Part shown: piece after piece, positions 1 through 7,929 of the stretch
How positions within the stretch are numbered: the stretch's first letter is position 1
Layout of the letters: each line of letters opens with the position of its first letter
Source of the DNA: Gemmatimonadales bacterium UBA2989
GTDB lineage: Bacteria > Gemmatimonadota > Gemmatimonadetes > Longimicrobiales > Gaopeijiaceae
Assembly (NCBI GenBank): GCA_002346625.1
Contig: DEAF01000031.1
Location: forward strand, 1-53,656
Reading direction: 5' to 3'
DNA length: 53,656 nucleotides
Translations under genes and position numbers: made by a program
Notes under the pieces: model-generated
Database searches by the model: none
Seen by the model: only the letters and a program-made list of their open reading frames with translations
What the model was told of the DNA's origin: nothing

Positions 1-20
1 TCAGACGGCGGGCGCCTTCT

Positions 21-36
21 GATAGGAAATCCTATC
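21..36. repeat. Short perfect hairpin near the window start
   Basis: Six-base arms GATAGG and CCTATC enclose the loop AAAT; one further T-A pair can form outside. It lies about 40 bases before the first gene. No T-run follows, so it is not a convincing terminator. It may be the end of an upstream transcript or chance. Confidence 0.3.
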
Positions 37-73
37 ACACCCATTGGGACGCAAGCGTTCATTAGGAGAAAAT

Positions 74-487
74 ATGTCTGATATAAAAGGGATGGCTAGC
101 AGTTTTTTTGAAGCCTGCGAAACTGGTAAAGGTTGGGATGTTTGCAAGAATTATTGTCTGGAAAATGCATCTTTTTCTTCTCATGCAGAGCCCTTGTTGG
201 AAGTAACTACTATCCAAGGTTATGCCGATTGGATGCAAGGGGTTTGCGACCTTATGCCTGATTGTAGTTATGAAATCAAGGCGCTTACAGTTGATGAAGA
301 GAATCAGCATGTCTCATTCTTTGCAGTATTTTCGGGGACACACACAGGTGAAGGCGGGCCTGAGCCTACAGGATTACATGGGATAGTTGACTATGTCTAT
401 GTGTTGGAATTCTCTGGAGATAAAATCAAGCATGCAACAAAAATCTGGAATCCTCATTACTTCTTTAAACAAATAGGATGGGAGTAA
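74..487 (+). CDS. NTF2/SnoaL-like small protein
   Basis: A 137-residue protein whose pattern (helical N-terminus, then Trp- and Phe-rich beta strands ending in a KIWNPHYFF-type segment) fits the SnoaL/NTF2-like fold, a cone that binds small hydrophobic ligands or acts as an enzyme. Substrate cannot be read from sequence. I start it at ATG 74 because AGGAG at 64-68 sits five bases upstream; an in-frame ATG at 44 adds ten residues with no ribosome site. There is no signal peptide, so it should be cytoplasmic. It stands alone: the next gene begins 240 bases later. The family call is good, the function open. Confidence 0.7.
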   Translation: MSDIKGMASSFFEACETGKGWDVCKNYCLENASFSSHAEPLLEVTTIQGYADWMQGVCDLMPDCSYEIKALTVDEENQHVSFFAVFSGTHTGEGGPEPTGLHGIVDYVYVLEFSGDKIKHATKIWNPHYFFKQIGWE

Positions 488-726
488 ATCTTAAGTAGCA
501 TTGGTTTCAGGTTATCTGCTCGCATATGAATAAGCGAGATAAGGTGTGCTGTGCGTTTCCTCTATCGTCTCCAGATTCCTATGCCATTCTATAATGGACT
601 CCCCAGAGGGTATGCTTAACATAGTTATATAGTTGCTTGTTATGCTTTCACGTTGCCTGATAAAAGCTATCCAGTAGTTTATTGGGATCCGAAAAACGAG
701 CGCACTATGGAGAAAGTGAAGAGTCC

Positions 727-1917
727 ATGAAACGAAGAGATTTCACCAGGTCCTTGTCAGTACAGGCTGTTGCTGCGAGCACACTTCCGAGTGCATTGCT
801 TGCCAGCGACGATGTGGACATAGAAGAAATAGATATAGAGAAGCCTATGGATCAGGTTTCTGATCTCGTCGATCTTTTTTATGCTCATATGAAGCTCTGT
901 GAAGTCAAAGAGGGGGAAACTTTCCTCTTCTATGCGACTCCGGGTATTCAACGAAAAGAATACATCACTGCTTCTTTAGCGGCGGCTAAACTCCTTGGGG
1001 CTAACGCTTTTTCACTGGTAGCTAACTCTCCCGGTATTGGTAACGAAGGCGTGCCTACTGGTTTGCCGGGAGGAGCTGCGGGTGGGGAGGGCAGTTTGCT
1101 GGGGGCAACTTTCGTAGCCGCTGACGTTGTATATGGAGAAATCCCTCTCTACAACGATGGCCATAATGCCGCATTAGCTGCCGGGACTCGTACGCTACAG
1201 GTTTTTCAGCCAGCGGAGACTCTCAAGCGTATGTATCCTCATGAGGAGGTCACAAAGCGGAGCTATGCAGGCGCAGAAGTGATGAGGGCTGCGAATGAGA
1301 TTCGTGTGACAGATGATTTTGGGAGTGATTTCACTTTGAGTAAGAATGGGCGCCCGGGTCATGCACAGGTTGGGTTTACCAAGGATAAGGGGAGATGGGA
1401 TCACTGGCCATCAGGCTTAGTAGCATGTGGCCCAATTGAGACTGAATCCAACGGAGTCTATGTGATTAAAAAAGGTGATATCATACTAAGTCTTCAGCAT
1501 AGGGCTACTTCCGATATCAAGATTACGCTGGAGGATGGACGTCTAGTGAAAATCGAAGGTGGGTACGATGCCCAAATGATCCGTGAGCGTTTGGAATTAT
1601 TTCAGCTACCAGATGGTCAGCAGTATGATTCTGACGGCAATCTCAACGATCCATTTCGTATTTCACATGCTGGCTGGGGTACTGAGCATCGTGCCCAGTG
1701 GCAGGTTTTTGGTATGGATTCAGAGAGCATGTACGGTAGTGTAATGGTCTCCCTTGGACGCAATGTGTTTGATTACACTGGTAAATATGCTGGCCTGGAC
1801 GGGGAAAATTATACACCCATACATATCGATATTTGTTGCCGGAACAAGAACCTGTATTTGGACGGCGAACTTATAGTAAGTTCAGACAATGAGATTATCC
1901 CGCCTGAATTAGCATAG
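727..1917 (+). CDS. Tat-exported protein of the NicX / M29-like family
   Basis: A 396-residue protein. The N-terminus MKRRDFTRS followed by an Ala-rich hydrophobic stretch is a twin-arginine signal, so I start at ATG 727 rather than the in-frame ATG at 682. The body resembles 2,5-dihydroxypyridine 5,6-dioxygenase (NicX), which is related in fold to M29 aminopeptidases. His314 in the ISHAGWG segment and His366-Ile-Asp368 near the end match NicX iron ligands in order and spacing (known set His265, His318, Asp320). The C-terminal NLYLDGE segment also fits. What I infer is a mononuclear iron enzyme acting outside the cytoplasm. Known NicX is cytoplasmic and sits in nicotinate operons; none of those partners are here, so the substrate is unknown. 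Confidence 0.7.
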   Translation: MKRRDFTRSLSVQAVAASTLPSALLASDDVDIEEIDIEKPMDQVSDLVDLFYAHMKLCEVKEGETFLFYATPGIQRKEYITASLAAAKLLGANAFSLVANSPGIGNEGVPTGLPGGAAGGEGSLLGATFVAADVVYGEIPLYNDGHNAALAAGTRTLQVFQPAETLKRMYPHEEVTKRSYAGAEVMRAANEIRVTDDFGSDFTLSKNGRPGHAQVGFTKDKGRWDHWPSGLVACGPIETESNGVYVIKKGDIILSLQHRATSDIKITLEDGRLVKIEGGYDAQMIRERLELFQLPDGQQYDSDGNLNDPFRISHAGWGTEHRAQWQVFGMDSESMYGSVMVSLGRNVFDYTGKYAGLDGENYTPIHIDICCRNKNLYLDGELIVSSDNEIIPPELA

Positions 1918-1959
1918 CTTAGTACCGGGAAACCAAGTAGTTTAATTTGGTCGATGGCG

Positions 1960-1992
1960 CCCGCAGCATGAAGGTTAGGCTGTGGGTGTTTT
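1960..1992 (+). terminator. Probable rho-independent terminator or attenuator before thrC
   Basis: CCCGCAGC (1960-1967) pairs with GCTGTGGG (1979-1986), eight pairs with one G-U, across an 11-base loop, followed by TGTTTT. It ends the NicX-like gene but also lies only about 25 bases before the thrC start, so it could act as an attenuator. A weaker ACCAA/TTGGT hairpin sits just upstream (1932-1951). No threonine-rich leader peptide is visible. Confidence 0.5.
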
Positions 1993-2016
1993 CGATAAAA
2001 GGATTCTATACGACTC

Positions 2017-3318
2017 ATGATGAAATTTGTAAGTACTCGTGGGGGAGGCATTGCTTCTCTTGAAGAAGCACTTTTTAGTGGGCTGGCTTCAGATGGAGGG
2101 CTTTACATGCCCGCCCAGATGCCTGATTTAGCAAATTTTACAGAATTGGAATCCAAAGAGTTTCAAGTTTCTGCTGTGTGGTCAGCCACCCAAATTTTTA
2201 TTGATCATTTGAAAAAATCTGAATTGACCAGTATCACAAAAAGAGCCTTTAATTTTCCAGTTCCACTGGTAGAAGTAGAGCCCAATATTCATGTCTTGGA
2301 ATTGTTCCATGGTCCAACTCACGCTTTTAAAGATGTAGGGGCTCAGTTTATGGCAGGACTCATGGGTCACGTCATGGCGTCTCATTCGAAAAACATTCAA
2401 GTGACAGTCCTTGTTGCTACTTCAGGAGATACTGGTGGCGCTGTGGCCAAAGCGTTTCATGGATTGTCGGGAATTCGTGTAATCGTGCTTTTCCCTCGTG
2501 ATGGGGTCAGTGAGAGGCAGCGGCGGCAAATGAGTACTTTGGGTGACAACGTTTTTGCAGTAATGGTTTCTGGGTCTTTTGACGATTGCCAAAGGATAAC
2601 TAAGGAAGCATTGGCCTCGGACCATCTTAGGGGTTTGTATAATCTTACTTCGGCAAATTCTATCAACATCGGCAGGCTAATCCCGCAGATGTTTTACTAT
2701 GTGCATGCCTCTAATATTTTAGGGTCTGTTCCAAGCCTATTCGTTGTCCCATCAGGAAATCTTGGCAATCTTTGTGCCGGATTGATGGCTCACCGGGCTG
2801 GGATGCCTGCGGTACGATTTTTAGCGGCTATGAATGCCAATGATACGTTTGCTAAATTTTTAGAGACAGGAATGATGGGTGAGCAAAATTCTATCCCTAC
2901 GATATCGAGCGCAATGGATGTTGCTATACCTAGTAATTTAGAGCGGATACGTTGGCTGTTCGATGATGACCGAGACCATTTAGGACGAATAGTGCAGGGT
3001 GCTTCTATTGATGATCATGAGACTCGGCAATGTATATTGGAGGTATACGATAAGGCTGGATACATCCTGGATCCACATTCTGCTGTGGCATATAAAATGG
3101 CTCAAAAATTCAATGATAACAGATCTGGACCAACTGTTGTTATGGCGACAGCACATCCCGCAAAATTTCCTGATGTAGTAGAATCTATAATCGATCGTAA
3201 GATAGAGATCCCAGAAGGGCTTTATGATGTCATGGGTAAAGAAGAAAAATTATATAATATCATGCCTAATCTGGAAGAATTAAAATTTTTTTTGGAAAAC
3301 GATGGTTGCCATGCTTGA
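2017..3318 (+). CDS. thrC: Threonine synthase
   Basis: Converts O-phosphohomoserine to L-threonine with pyridoxal phosphate, the last step of threonine synthesis, in the cytoplasm. The 433-residue length is typical of the bacterial family. The N-terminus has the STRGG and GLASDGGLYMP segments; the PLP lysine is Lys105 in HAFKD; ATSGDTGGA forms the phosphate cup. The start is ATG 2017 or the adjacent ATG 2020, with AAAGGA about 13 bases upstream. Its end overlaps the next gene, homoserine kinase, so the two are translationally coupled. Aspartokinase and homoserine dehydrogenase are not in the window. Confidence 0.96.
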   Translation: MMKFVSTRGGGIASLEEALFSGLASDGGLYMPAQMPDLANFTELESKEFQVSAVWSATQIFIDHLKKSELTSITKRAFNFPVPLVEVEPNIHVLELFHGPTHAFKDVGAQFMAGLMGHVMASHSKNIQVTVLVATSGDTGGAVAKAFHGLSGIRVIVLFPRDGVSERQRRQMSTLGDNVFAVMVSGSFDDCQRITKEALASDHLRGLYNLTSANSINIGRLIPQMFYYVHASNILGSVPSLFVVPSGNLGNLCAGLMAHRAGMPAVRFLAAMNANDTFAKFLETGMMGEQNSIPTISSAMDVAIPSNLERIRWLFDDDRDHLGRIVQGASIDDHETRQCILEVYDKAGYILDPHSAVAYKMAQKFNDNRSGPTVVMATAHPAKFPDVVESIIDRKIEIPEGLYDVMGKEEKLYNIMPNLEELKFFLENDGCHA

Positions 3319-4240
3319 TAAAGAATTAAAACCTGCAGGTGTACGTATACCTTGTGCCACTTCAAATCTTGGCAGTGGCTTTGATACCATTGGGCTTGCA
3401 TTTGATCGATATCTGGAGGTTTGGTTTGAACCAGGGGGTGATAGGTTGAATTTGATGCGAAGAGGCACTTTGGAGGGCCTTTTTGAAGATGACGAACACG
3501 ACCTTATCGCTATTTCTTTTTTAGAGGTTTTAGAGGAAAATGGAATCATTCCGCGGGGGAATCTGACTGCGACATCAGGCATTCCAGTTTCTCGTGGGCT
3601 AGGTTCTTCTGCTGCTGCACTATTGGCGGGCCGTGAACTTGGGAAGTTGGTTTTGGGAGAACCTAGAGATGATGATGGATTATTTGAGCATGCTTATATC
3701 CAAGAAGGGCATGGGGACGATGCTGCACCATGCCTTCATGGAGGATTGAAGTCAGTTGTATTAGGGCCCCTGGGCCCACTGATAATTGATCTCCCCTTAT
3801 CTTCTGAGGTTGGTTTCGCGTATGCAGCACCCGCTACTGGAGTATCTACTAAAGAAGCTCGTGAAGCGCTTCCTGATAGAGTGGGGCATGCGGTTGCTGC
3901 GCGTTCTTTAGGTCGTATTACGGCATTGACAACTGGCTTGGCTGAAGGAGATCCTGTTCTCTTGCGGGTTGGAGTAGAGGATGAATTGCATGTTCCTTAT
4001 CGTCTCCCATTAATCCTCGATGCTGAGGAGGCGATCAGGATTGCCTATGAATCTGGTGCCTGGGCTGTCACGATTTCAGGTGCTGGTTCTGGGTTGGTCG
4101 CCATGTGTGATAAGAATGATGCGGATAACATAGCTTGCGTTATGCGTGAAGTATTTATAGATGGGAGCCCGGAGACTGAATGTGTTGGTTTTACTGTAAT
4201 ACCTGACCGAAAAGGACTTCAGCGTCTGCCTGAGGATTGA
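3302..4240 (+). CDS. thrB: Homoserine kinase (GHMP family)
   Basis: Phosphorylates L-homoserine with ATP, giving the substrate of the threonine synthase encoded just upstream. The 312-residue protein has the family N-terminus (ATSNLGSGFDTIGLAFD) and the glycine-rich ATP loop SRGLGSSAA near residues 97-106, plus the C-terminal ISGAGSG segment of GHMP kinases. Two starts are possible: ATG 3302, overlapping thrC by 17 bases, or ATG 3311, where ATGCTTGA places the thrC stop inside the start region. The second gives the more usual N-terminus. Both imply coupled translation. Confidence 0.95.
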   Translation: MVAMLDKELKPAGVRIPCATSNLGSGFDTIGLAFDRYLEVWFEPGGDRLNLMRRGTLEGLFEDDEHDLIAISFLEVLEENGIIPRGNLTATSGIPVSRGLGSSAAALLAGRELGKLVLGEPRDDDGLFEHAYIQEGHGDDAAPCLHGGLKSVVLGPLGPLIIDLPLSSEVGFAYAAPATGVSTKEAREALPDRVGHAVAARSLGRITALTTGLAEGDPVLLRVGVEDELHVPYRLPLILDAEEAIRIAYESGAWAVTISGAGSGLVAMCDKNDADNIACVMREVFIDGSPETECVGFTVIPDRKGLQRLPED

Positions 4241-4257
4241 TATTTGGAGGCATGATT

Positions 4258-4557
4258 ATGTCGAGAGCATTTGTTAAAGAAGATCCCAATCCAGATCCGG
4301 AGCCACGATATGATCTCCCTGATCCCAATTCACAATATTTCAATGAAGCGGCGGCACGAGCTCTTATAGAGGGTGCGAATATAGGGAATTCAATAAGTGC
4401 TGAGAACGCCACTGGCTATCGTTGGGGGGATCCGGCCCTTGTTCCTTATATAAGAGCTATCCTTGATGAAGCCCATAAAAATGGTAACGAGAGGTATATA
4501 CAACTTGCCAGACGTTATCTTAGCAAAACAGAAATTAGTATAGGTAGGGGTGGTTAA
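4258..4557 (+). CDS. Small protein of unknown function in the thr operon
   Basis: A 99-residue soluble, acidic, mostly helical protein. I choose ATG 4258 because GGAGG at 4246-4250 lies seven bases before it; ATG 4252 would be only one base away. The N-terminus is Pro-, Asp- and Glu-rich, followed by an Ala-rich helix (EAAARALIEGAN), a compact ATGYRWGDP motif near residues 54-62 and a C-terminal helix rich in Arg and Lys. It looks like a conserved, folded protein and I have the impression of a widespread uncharacterised family, but I assign no function. It lies 17 bases after thrB and ahead of the MFS transporter, so all three are probably co-transcribed. Confidence 0.65.
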   Translation: MSRAFVKEDPNPDPEPRYDLPDPNSQYFNEAAARALIEGANIGNSISAENATGYRWGDPALVPYIRAILDEAHKNGNERYIQLARRYLSKTEISIGRGG

Positions 4558-4599
4558 TTCTCATGGAGAATCTAGAATCAGGTATTCATTCGAAAGTTC

Positions 4600-5796
4600 T
4601 TGCACACATTGATTGGTGTAATAAAAAGATCTAATCCTAATCTAGAACTCATAACCATAATCTTTATGGGATGGGCGGGGGTTTTTTTTGGTGGAATCAA
4701 GCCACTGGTTCTCTCCGCATATAAAGATCATCTTGGTTTTGGTGATGAATTGGCTGGTTATCTTGTTGCCACTGAGATTTCGGGCAATGTCATTGGGGCA
4801 CTTTTTGTCGCCTCAGTAATTCATAGTTGGGATCGTCGTGCGTTAGGGATTACAGCATTGGTTTTGATGTTGCTGGGCAACCTTGCATCTCTTCCAATTG
4901 ATGTGTTTTCAACACTAATTGGTGTTCGTTTCCTGGTCGGTTGTGGTGAGGGTTTGGCTATGGGGGTTATGAGTGGTACGCTGGCGGGCACGACAGAACC
5001 CGATCGCAATTTTGCTATTTATACTGCCGCTATGCTTGCTCTAGAGACGATCGGCTTTATTGTTATCCCTTCCTTTCTAAATGTTTTTGGCATGCAAGGT
5101 ATTTTTATTCTATTGATACTGGTGTTAGTGCCTGCCTTTGTTACTGTTCCATTTTTCCCGAGATCCGGACCCTCTATCTCTAACGGGGGACGATCGATGC
5201 ACAAGCTTCACGATAGTCCTCCGACCGGTAAAATTGTTGTAGTTATTACTGGAGCGTTCATAGCCTATCTTGGGATAGGTGGGTTTACTCCATTTATGGG
5301 TGAAATTGGCAGGGTTAGTGGTATAGATGGGCAATTCCGGGCAAATGTTCTGGCTTTTGTACAATTCTGTGGATTTCTTGGTGCTATTACAGCTACTTGG
5401 CAAGGTTTGCGTTGGGGAAGGAAAAGGCCGATTACTATTGCGTTGGCGGCTATGGCCACATCTGTAGCGGTAGTTTTAGTCACTTCACATAACTTAGCAA
5501 TGTTTATCATAGCTATGCCGGTATTTTTATTTATGTGGTTATACTTTTTTGCCTATCTTTCTGGTGTTACTTCTGCACTTGATCCAAGTGGACGTATCAC
5601 AACATTAATGTTTACAATGACAAGTGTCGGTTTCGCTGTAGGGCCTGCTATGAACGGTTGGCTTGCGGAATATACGAATGGGTATACTGCGGTTGAATTT
5701 GTGACAATCATATTCCTACTTCTGTCGATAGTGTTCTTGGTTCCTATAGCTGGTGATCAGGATCGCTATCTGATGATAAGATCTAAGGAAAGTTAA
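4600..5796 (+). CDS. MFS transporter
   Basis: A 398-residue polytopic inner-membrane protein with about 12 hydrophobic helices split by a polar loop near residues 190-210, as in major facilitator superfamily carriers. The loop after helix 2 (SWDRRALG) and the matching site in the second half (WGRKRP) resemble the MFS motif A region. Substrate is not evident. The start is uncertain: the frame offers TTG at 4600 or 4609 and no ATG until 4666, inside the first helix. A 23-codon frame starting at ATG 4563 overlaps the beginning. It follows the small protein by about 40 bases, so it belongs to the thr operon by position. Confidence 0.8.
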   Translation: MHTLIGVIKRSNPNLELITIIFMGWAGVFFGGIKPLVLSAYKDHLGFGDELAGYLVATEISGNVIGALFVASVIHSWDRRALGITALVLMLLGNLASLPIDVFSTLIGVRFLVGCGEGLAMGVMSGTLAGTTEPDRNFAIYTAAMLALETIGFIVIPSFLNVFGMQGIFILLILVLVPAFVTVPFFPRSGPSISNGGRSMHKLHDSPPTGKIVVVITGAFIAYLGIGGFTPFMGEIGRVSGIDGQFRANVLAFVQFCGFLGAITATWQGLRWGRKRPITIALAAMATSVAVVLVTSHNLAMFIIAMPVFLFMWLYFFAYLSGVTSALDPSGRITTLMFTMTSVGFAVGPAMNGWLAEYTNGYTAVEFVTIIFLLLSIVFLVPIAGDQDRYLMIRSKES

Positions 5797-5815
5797 CTAC
5801 TACCAGGCAAATGAT

Positions 5816-6370
5816 ATGAGAGAATACAGGTTGTTTTTTTTATGCTTAACAGTAGTTGGTTGTACTGACTTAAACCCTAAAAACTTGGATCAATTGATAC
5901 TAGAGAATGAAATCTATCTCGATGGGGAAACAATGGATCCGTACTCTGGTCCTGTACGTGAATATTTCCCAGGCACAGAAAGTTTATTGCGCAGAAAGGG
6001 ATACTTAGTAGATGGAATGTGGGATGGTCTCTATGAATATTATTACGAAAATGGTCAAATCAAGTTTAAGAATACTTATGATGAAGGAGTATGGGATGGT
6101 TTGGCTGAGGAGTATTATAGGAATGGCCAATTGAGAAGAAGAGAGAATTATAAAAACAATGCATTAGATGGTTTAGCTGAAGAGTATTTTGAGGATGGTC
6201 AGTTGCGAAGAAGAGAAAATTATCAGGAAGATGTATTGAGCGGACAAATTGAATTGTACGATGAGGATGGCCAATTATTAGAAAAGGGCAGGGGGATGTT
6301 TGGGCTCAAATGTGGTGAATGGATAGAATATGGTAAGACTCTCAATCATCGGCCTTGTCTTGAAAAATGA
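5816..6370 (+). CDS. Lipoprotein with MORN / YwqK-type repeats
   Basis: A 184-residue protein with a lipoprotein signal: a short hydrophobic N-terminus and lipobox VVGC, cysteine at residue 16. From about residue 70 it has four 24-residue repeats of the pattern DGLxEEYYxxGQLxxxxNY, then a partial CGEWIEYG copy. These are MORN-variant beta-hairpin repeats as in proteins labelled YwqK antitoxin. Here the lipobox puts it in the cell envelope, so I treat the antitoxin label as a family name only. No toxin gene is next to it. It follows the MFS gene by 19 bases. Confidence 0.75.
   Translation: MREYRLFFLCLTVVGCTDLNPKNLDQLILENEIYLDGETMDPYSGPVREYFPGTESLLRRKGYLVDGMWDGLYEYYYENGQIKFKNTYDEGVWDGLAEEYYRNGQLRRRENYKNNALDGLAEEYFEDGQLRRRENYQEDVLSGQIELYDEDGQLLEKGRGMFGLKCGEWIEYGKTLNHRPCLEK
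6023..6310 (+). repeat. Four 72-bp repeats encoding 24-residue MORN-like units
   Basis: Four diverged units inside the lipoprotein gene. Units two and three are the closest, sharing DGLAEEY and GQLRRRENY at the protein level, which suggests a more recent duplication within the array. Confidence 0.7.
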
Positions 6371-6386
6371 AGAAGATATCTGAGCT

Positions 6387-7184
6387 ATGTATGATACTCT
6401 AATCCATGCTGGCCTGTCGGGATTGGCAGTTGTGCTTTTGGCAATGACACTAATCTGGTGGGTTAGCATTCGCGTTGAAGACGCTAGTATTGTCGATTCA
6501 TTTTGGGGTTTGGGTTTTGTGCTGATAGCCTTTGTTTACTACATCACAGGTGGCCTGCACACTGGTCGAAGTTCTTTGGTTATTACGCTCATTACAATTT
6601 GGGCGTTTAGGCTTAGCTGCCATCTTTTTATTAGAAAACGACATGAAGGAGAAGACCCTCGTTATAGGAAAATGCGTGAACACCATGGGGAACGCTTCTT
6701 GTGGGTCAGTCTGTTCACTGTTTTTCTGTTGCAAGGAGTATTGCTTTGGATAATTTCTATGCCTCTTCTGGGATCTGTAACTTCAAGCTCACCTTTGGGG
6801 CACTGGGATCTAATAGGATCTTTAATATTTTTTGCAGGACTGATAATCGAATCAGTTTCGGATGTACAGCTCGCTCGTTTTCGAAAAAATCCATCTAATA
6901 GTGGGATAGTCCTTGATACAGGTTTTTGGCGATACAGTAGGCACCCTAATTATTTTGGTGAAGCTATACTTTGGTGGGGTATCTATCTGGTCGCGGTTGG
7001 TGGGGAAGCATACTGGGCGTTAGTTGGGCCAGCCTTATTAACCTTTTTACTTTTGCGTGTATCGGGTGTGGTTCTTCTGGAAAAAGGTCTCCACAAGTCT
7101 CGCCCTGATTATCATAAATATGTGGAAACAACTTCACCTTTCATACTTTGGCCACCGAAAAATAAAGATCTAAGATCCAGTTAA
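6387..7184 (+). CDS. DUF1295 membrane protein (steroid 5-alpha-reductase-like)
   Basis: A 265-residue membrane protein with about seven hydrophobic segments. Near the C-terminus it carries RYSRHPNYFGE followed by WWGIY, the hallmark of the DUF1295 family, related to steroid 5-alpha reductases and isoprenylcysteine methyltransferases. Such enzymes act on lipids in the membrane using NADPH or SAM; which chemistry applies here cannot be told. It begins 16 bases after the MORN lipoprotein. Its last 15 bases overlap the end of the convergent histidine phosphatase gene. Confidence 0.85.
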   Translation: MYDTLIHAGLSGLAVVLLAMTLIWWVSIRVEDASIVDSFWGLGFVLIAFVYYITGGLHTGRSSLVITLITIWAFRLSCHLFIRKRHEGEDPRYRKMREHHGERFLWVSLFTVFLLQGVLLWIISMPLLGSVTSSSPLGHWDLIGSLIFFAGLIIESVSDVQLARFRKNPSNSGIVLDTGFWRYSRHPNYFGEAILWWGIYLVAVGGEAYWALVGPALLTFLLLRVSGVVLLEKGLHKSRPDYHKYVETTSPFILWPPKNKDLRSS

Positions 7185-7697
7185 AGATTGTCCGAACCGG
7201 ATCAATGTGGATGTGGCTTCACCATTAGGATCGAGTATCAGAACGTAGAGCCGGTCGTATTCATGGTCAGATATCTCTGAGCTTTCTCCCCCCAGAAGTC
7301 GCACAAGCTTAGGGGTTGTATCTGAGTGTCCAACTACTAAATGACGGCCAGGTGTGGAACCTAGTAGGGAGGCAAATTCTTCTAGATTCTCGGGATCATA
7401 GATTTGGACATCGAGCCCTGATAGCAGTGCGATTGGTCCTGCTGTATCACGAGTACGTTTCAGGTCTGTACTGTGGATATGTGTTAATTCTGCATCTCGT
7501 AACATTATACTGAGTAACAGAGCCCGCTTTATTCCGAGTTCTGAGAGCGGTGGATCCTGGGAGTCATCAACCTTTTCAGCATGCCTAACCAGATATATTA
7601 AAGTGGCTTGACTCTGTGATTCAACTTGAGCTGGCAAGGTTAAGAGTATTATCCATAGGATGACATTATAGATTTTTAGAAAAGGTAATTTTTTCAT
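7170..7697 (-). CDS. Secreted histidine-phosphatase-family protein
   Basis: A 175-residue protein of the phosphoglycerate mutase-like (histidine phosphatase) superfamily. The phosphate-accepting histidine is in LVRHAEK, the supporting arginine in STDLKRTRDTA, and the second histidine in VVGHSDT. I start at ATG 7697, which gives a clean signal peptide (Lys-Lys, then a hydrophobic stretch ending near QVES); the frame extends 19 residues further upstream without need. It is thus probably periplasmic. Substrates of exported members are mostly unknown. It converges on the DUF1295 gene with a 15-base overlap and no terminator between them. Confidence 0.85.
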   Translation of the reverse strand: MKKLPFLKIYNVILWIILLTLPAQVESQSQATLIYLVRHAEKVDDSQDPPLSELGIKRALLLSIMLRDAELTHIHSTDLKRTRDTAGPIALLSGLDVQIYDPENLEEFASLLGSTPGRHLVVGHSDTTPKLVRLLGGESSEISDHEYDRLYVLILDPNGEATSTLIRFGQSLTGS

Positions 7698-7805
7698 TGA
7701 ATCGGCTCGTTTACTGTCAATAATGTATCTCTTGAAAAAGGCACTAATAATCACTTGAGAGTAAGATATAAAGATAAAATCCTTAAGCTTGTCTTGTTAT
7801 CTATC

Positions 7806-7818
7806 AAGTTAATAACTT
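7806..7818. promoter_or_regulatory. Palindrome AAGTTA-A-TAACTT, possible operator
   Basis: A perfect 6-base inverted repeat around one central base, in the 232-base AT-rich divergent region between the histidine phosphatase and the Pro-rich lipoprotein. Size and symmetry suit a dimeric regulator, but AT-rich DNA makes such palindromes common. No convincing -35/-10 pair was found beside it. Confidence 0.25.
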
Positions 7819-7929
7819 AAAAAATAAAATTGTAAAATTAACGATCTCATCTATACGTGAGTCTAAGTTAGATAGGGAGTATAAAGGACCCATAGACCTG
7901 CTACAGAGATATGTGAGGAGATTTGAAAC

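Noticed and set aside
1953..1970. Five-codon ORF MAPAA before thrC as a leader peptide
   Set aside because: It has no threonine or isoleucine codons, so it cannot serve classic threonine attenuation.
4563..4634. 23-codon reading frame after the small thr-operon protein
   Set aside because: Too short and with no recognisable content; kept only as a note about the MFS start.
5816..6370. Toxin-antitoxin system for the YwqK-like protein
   Set aside because: It has a lipoprotein signal and no toxin-like gene beside it.
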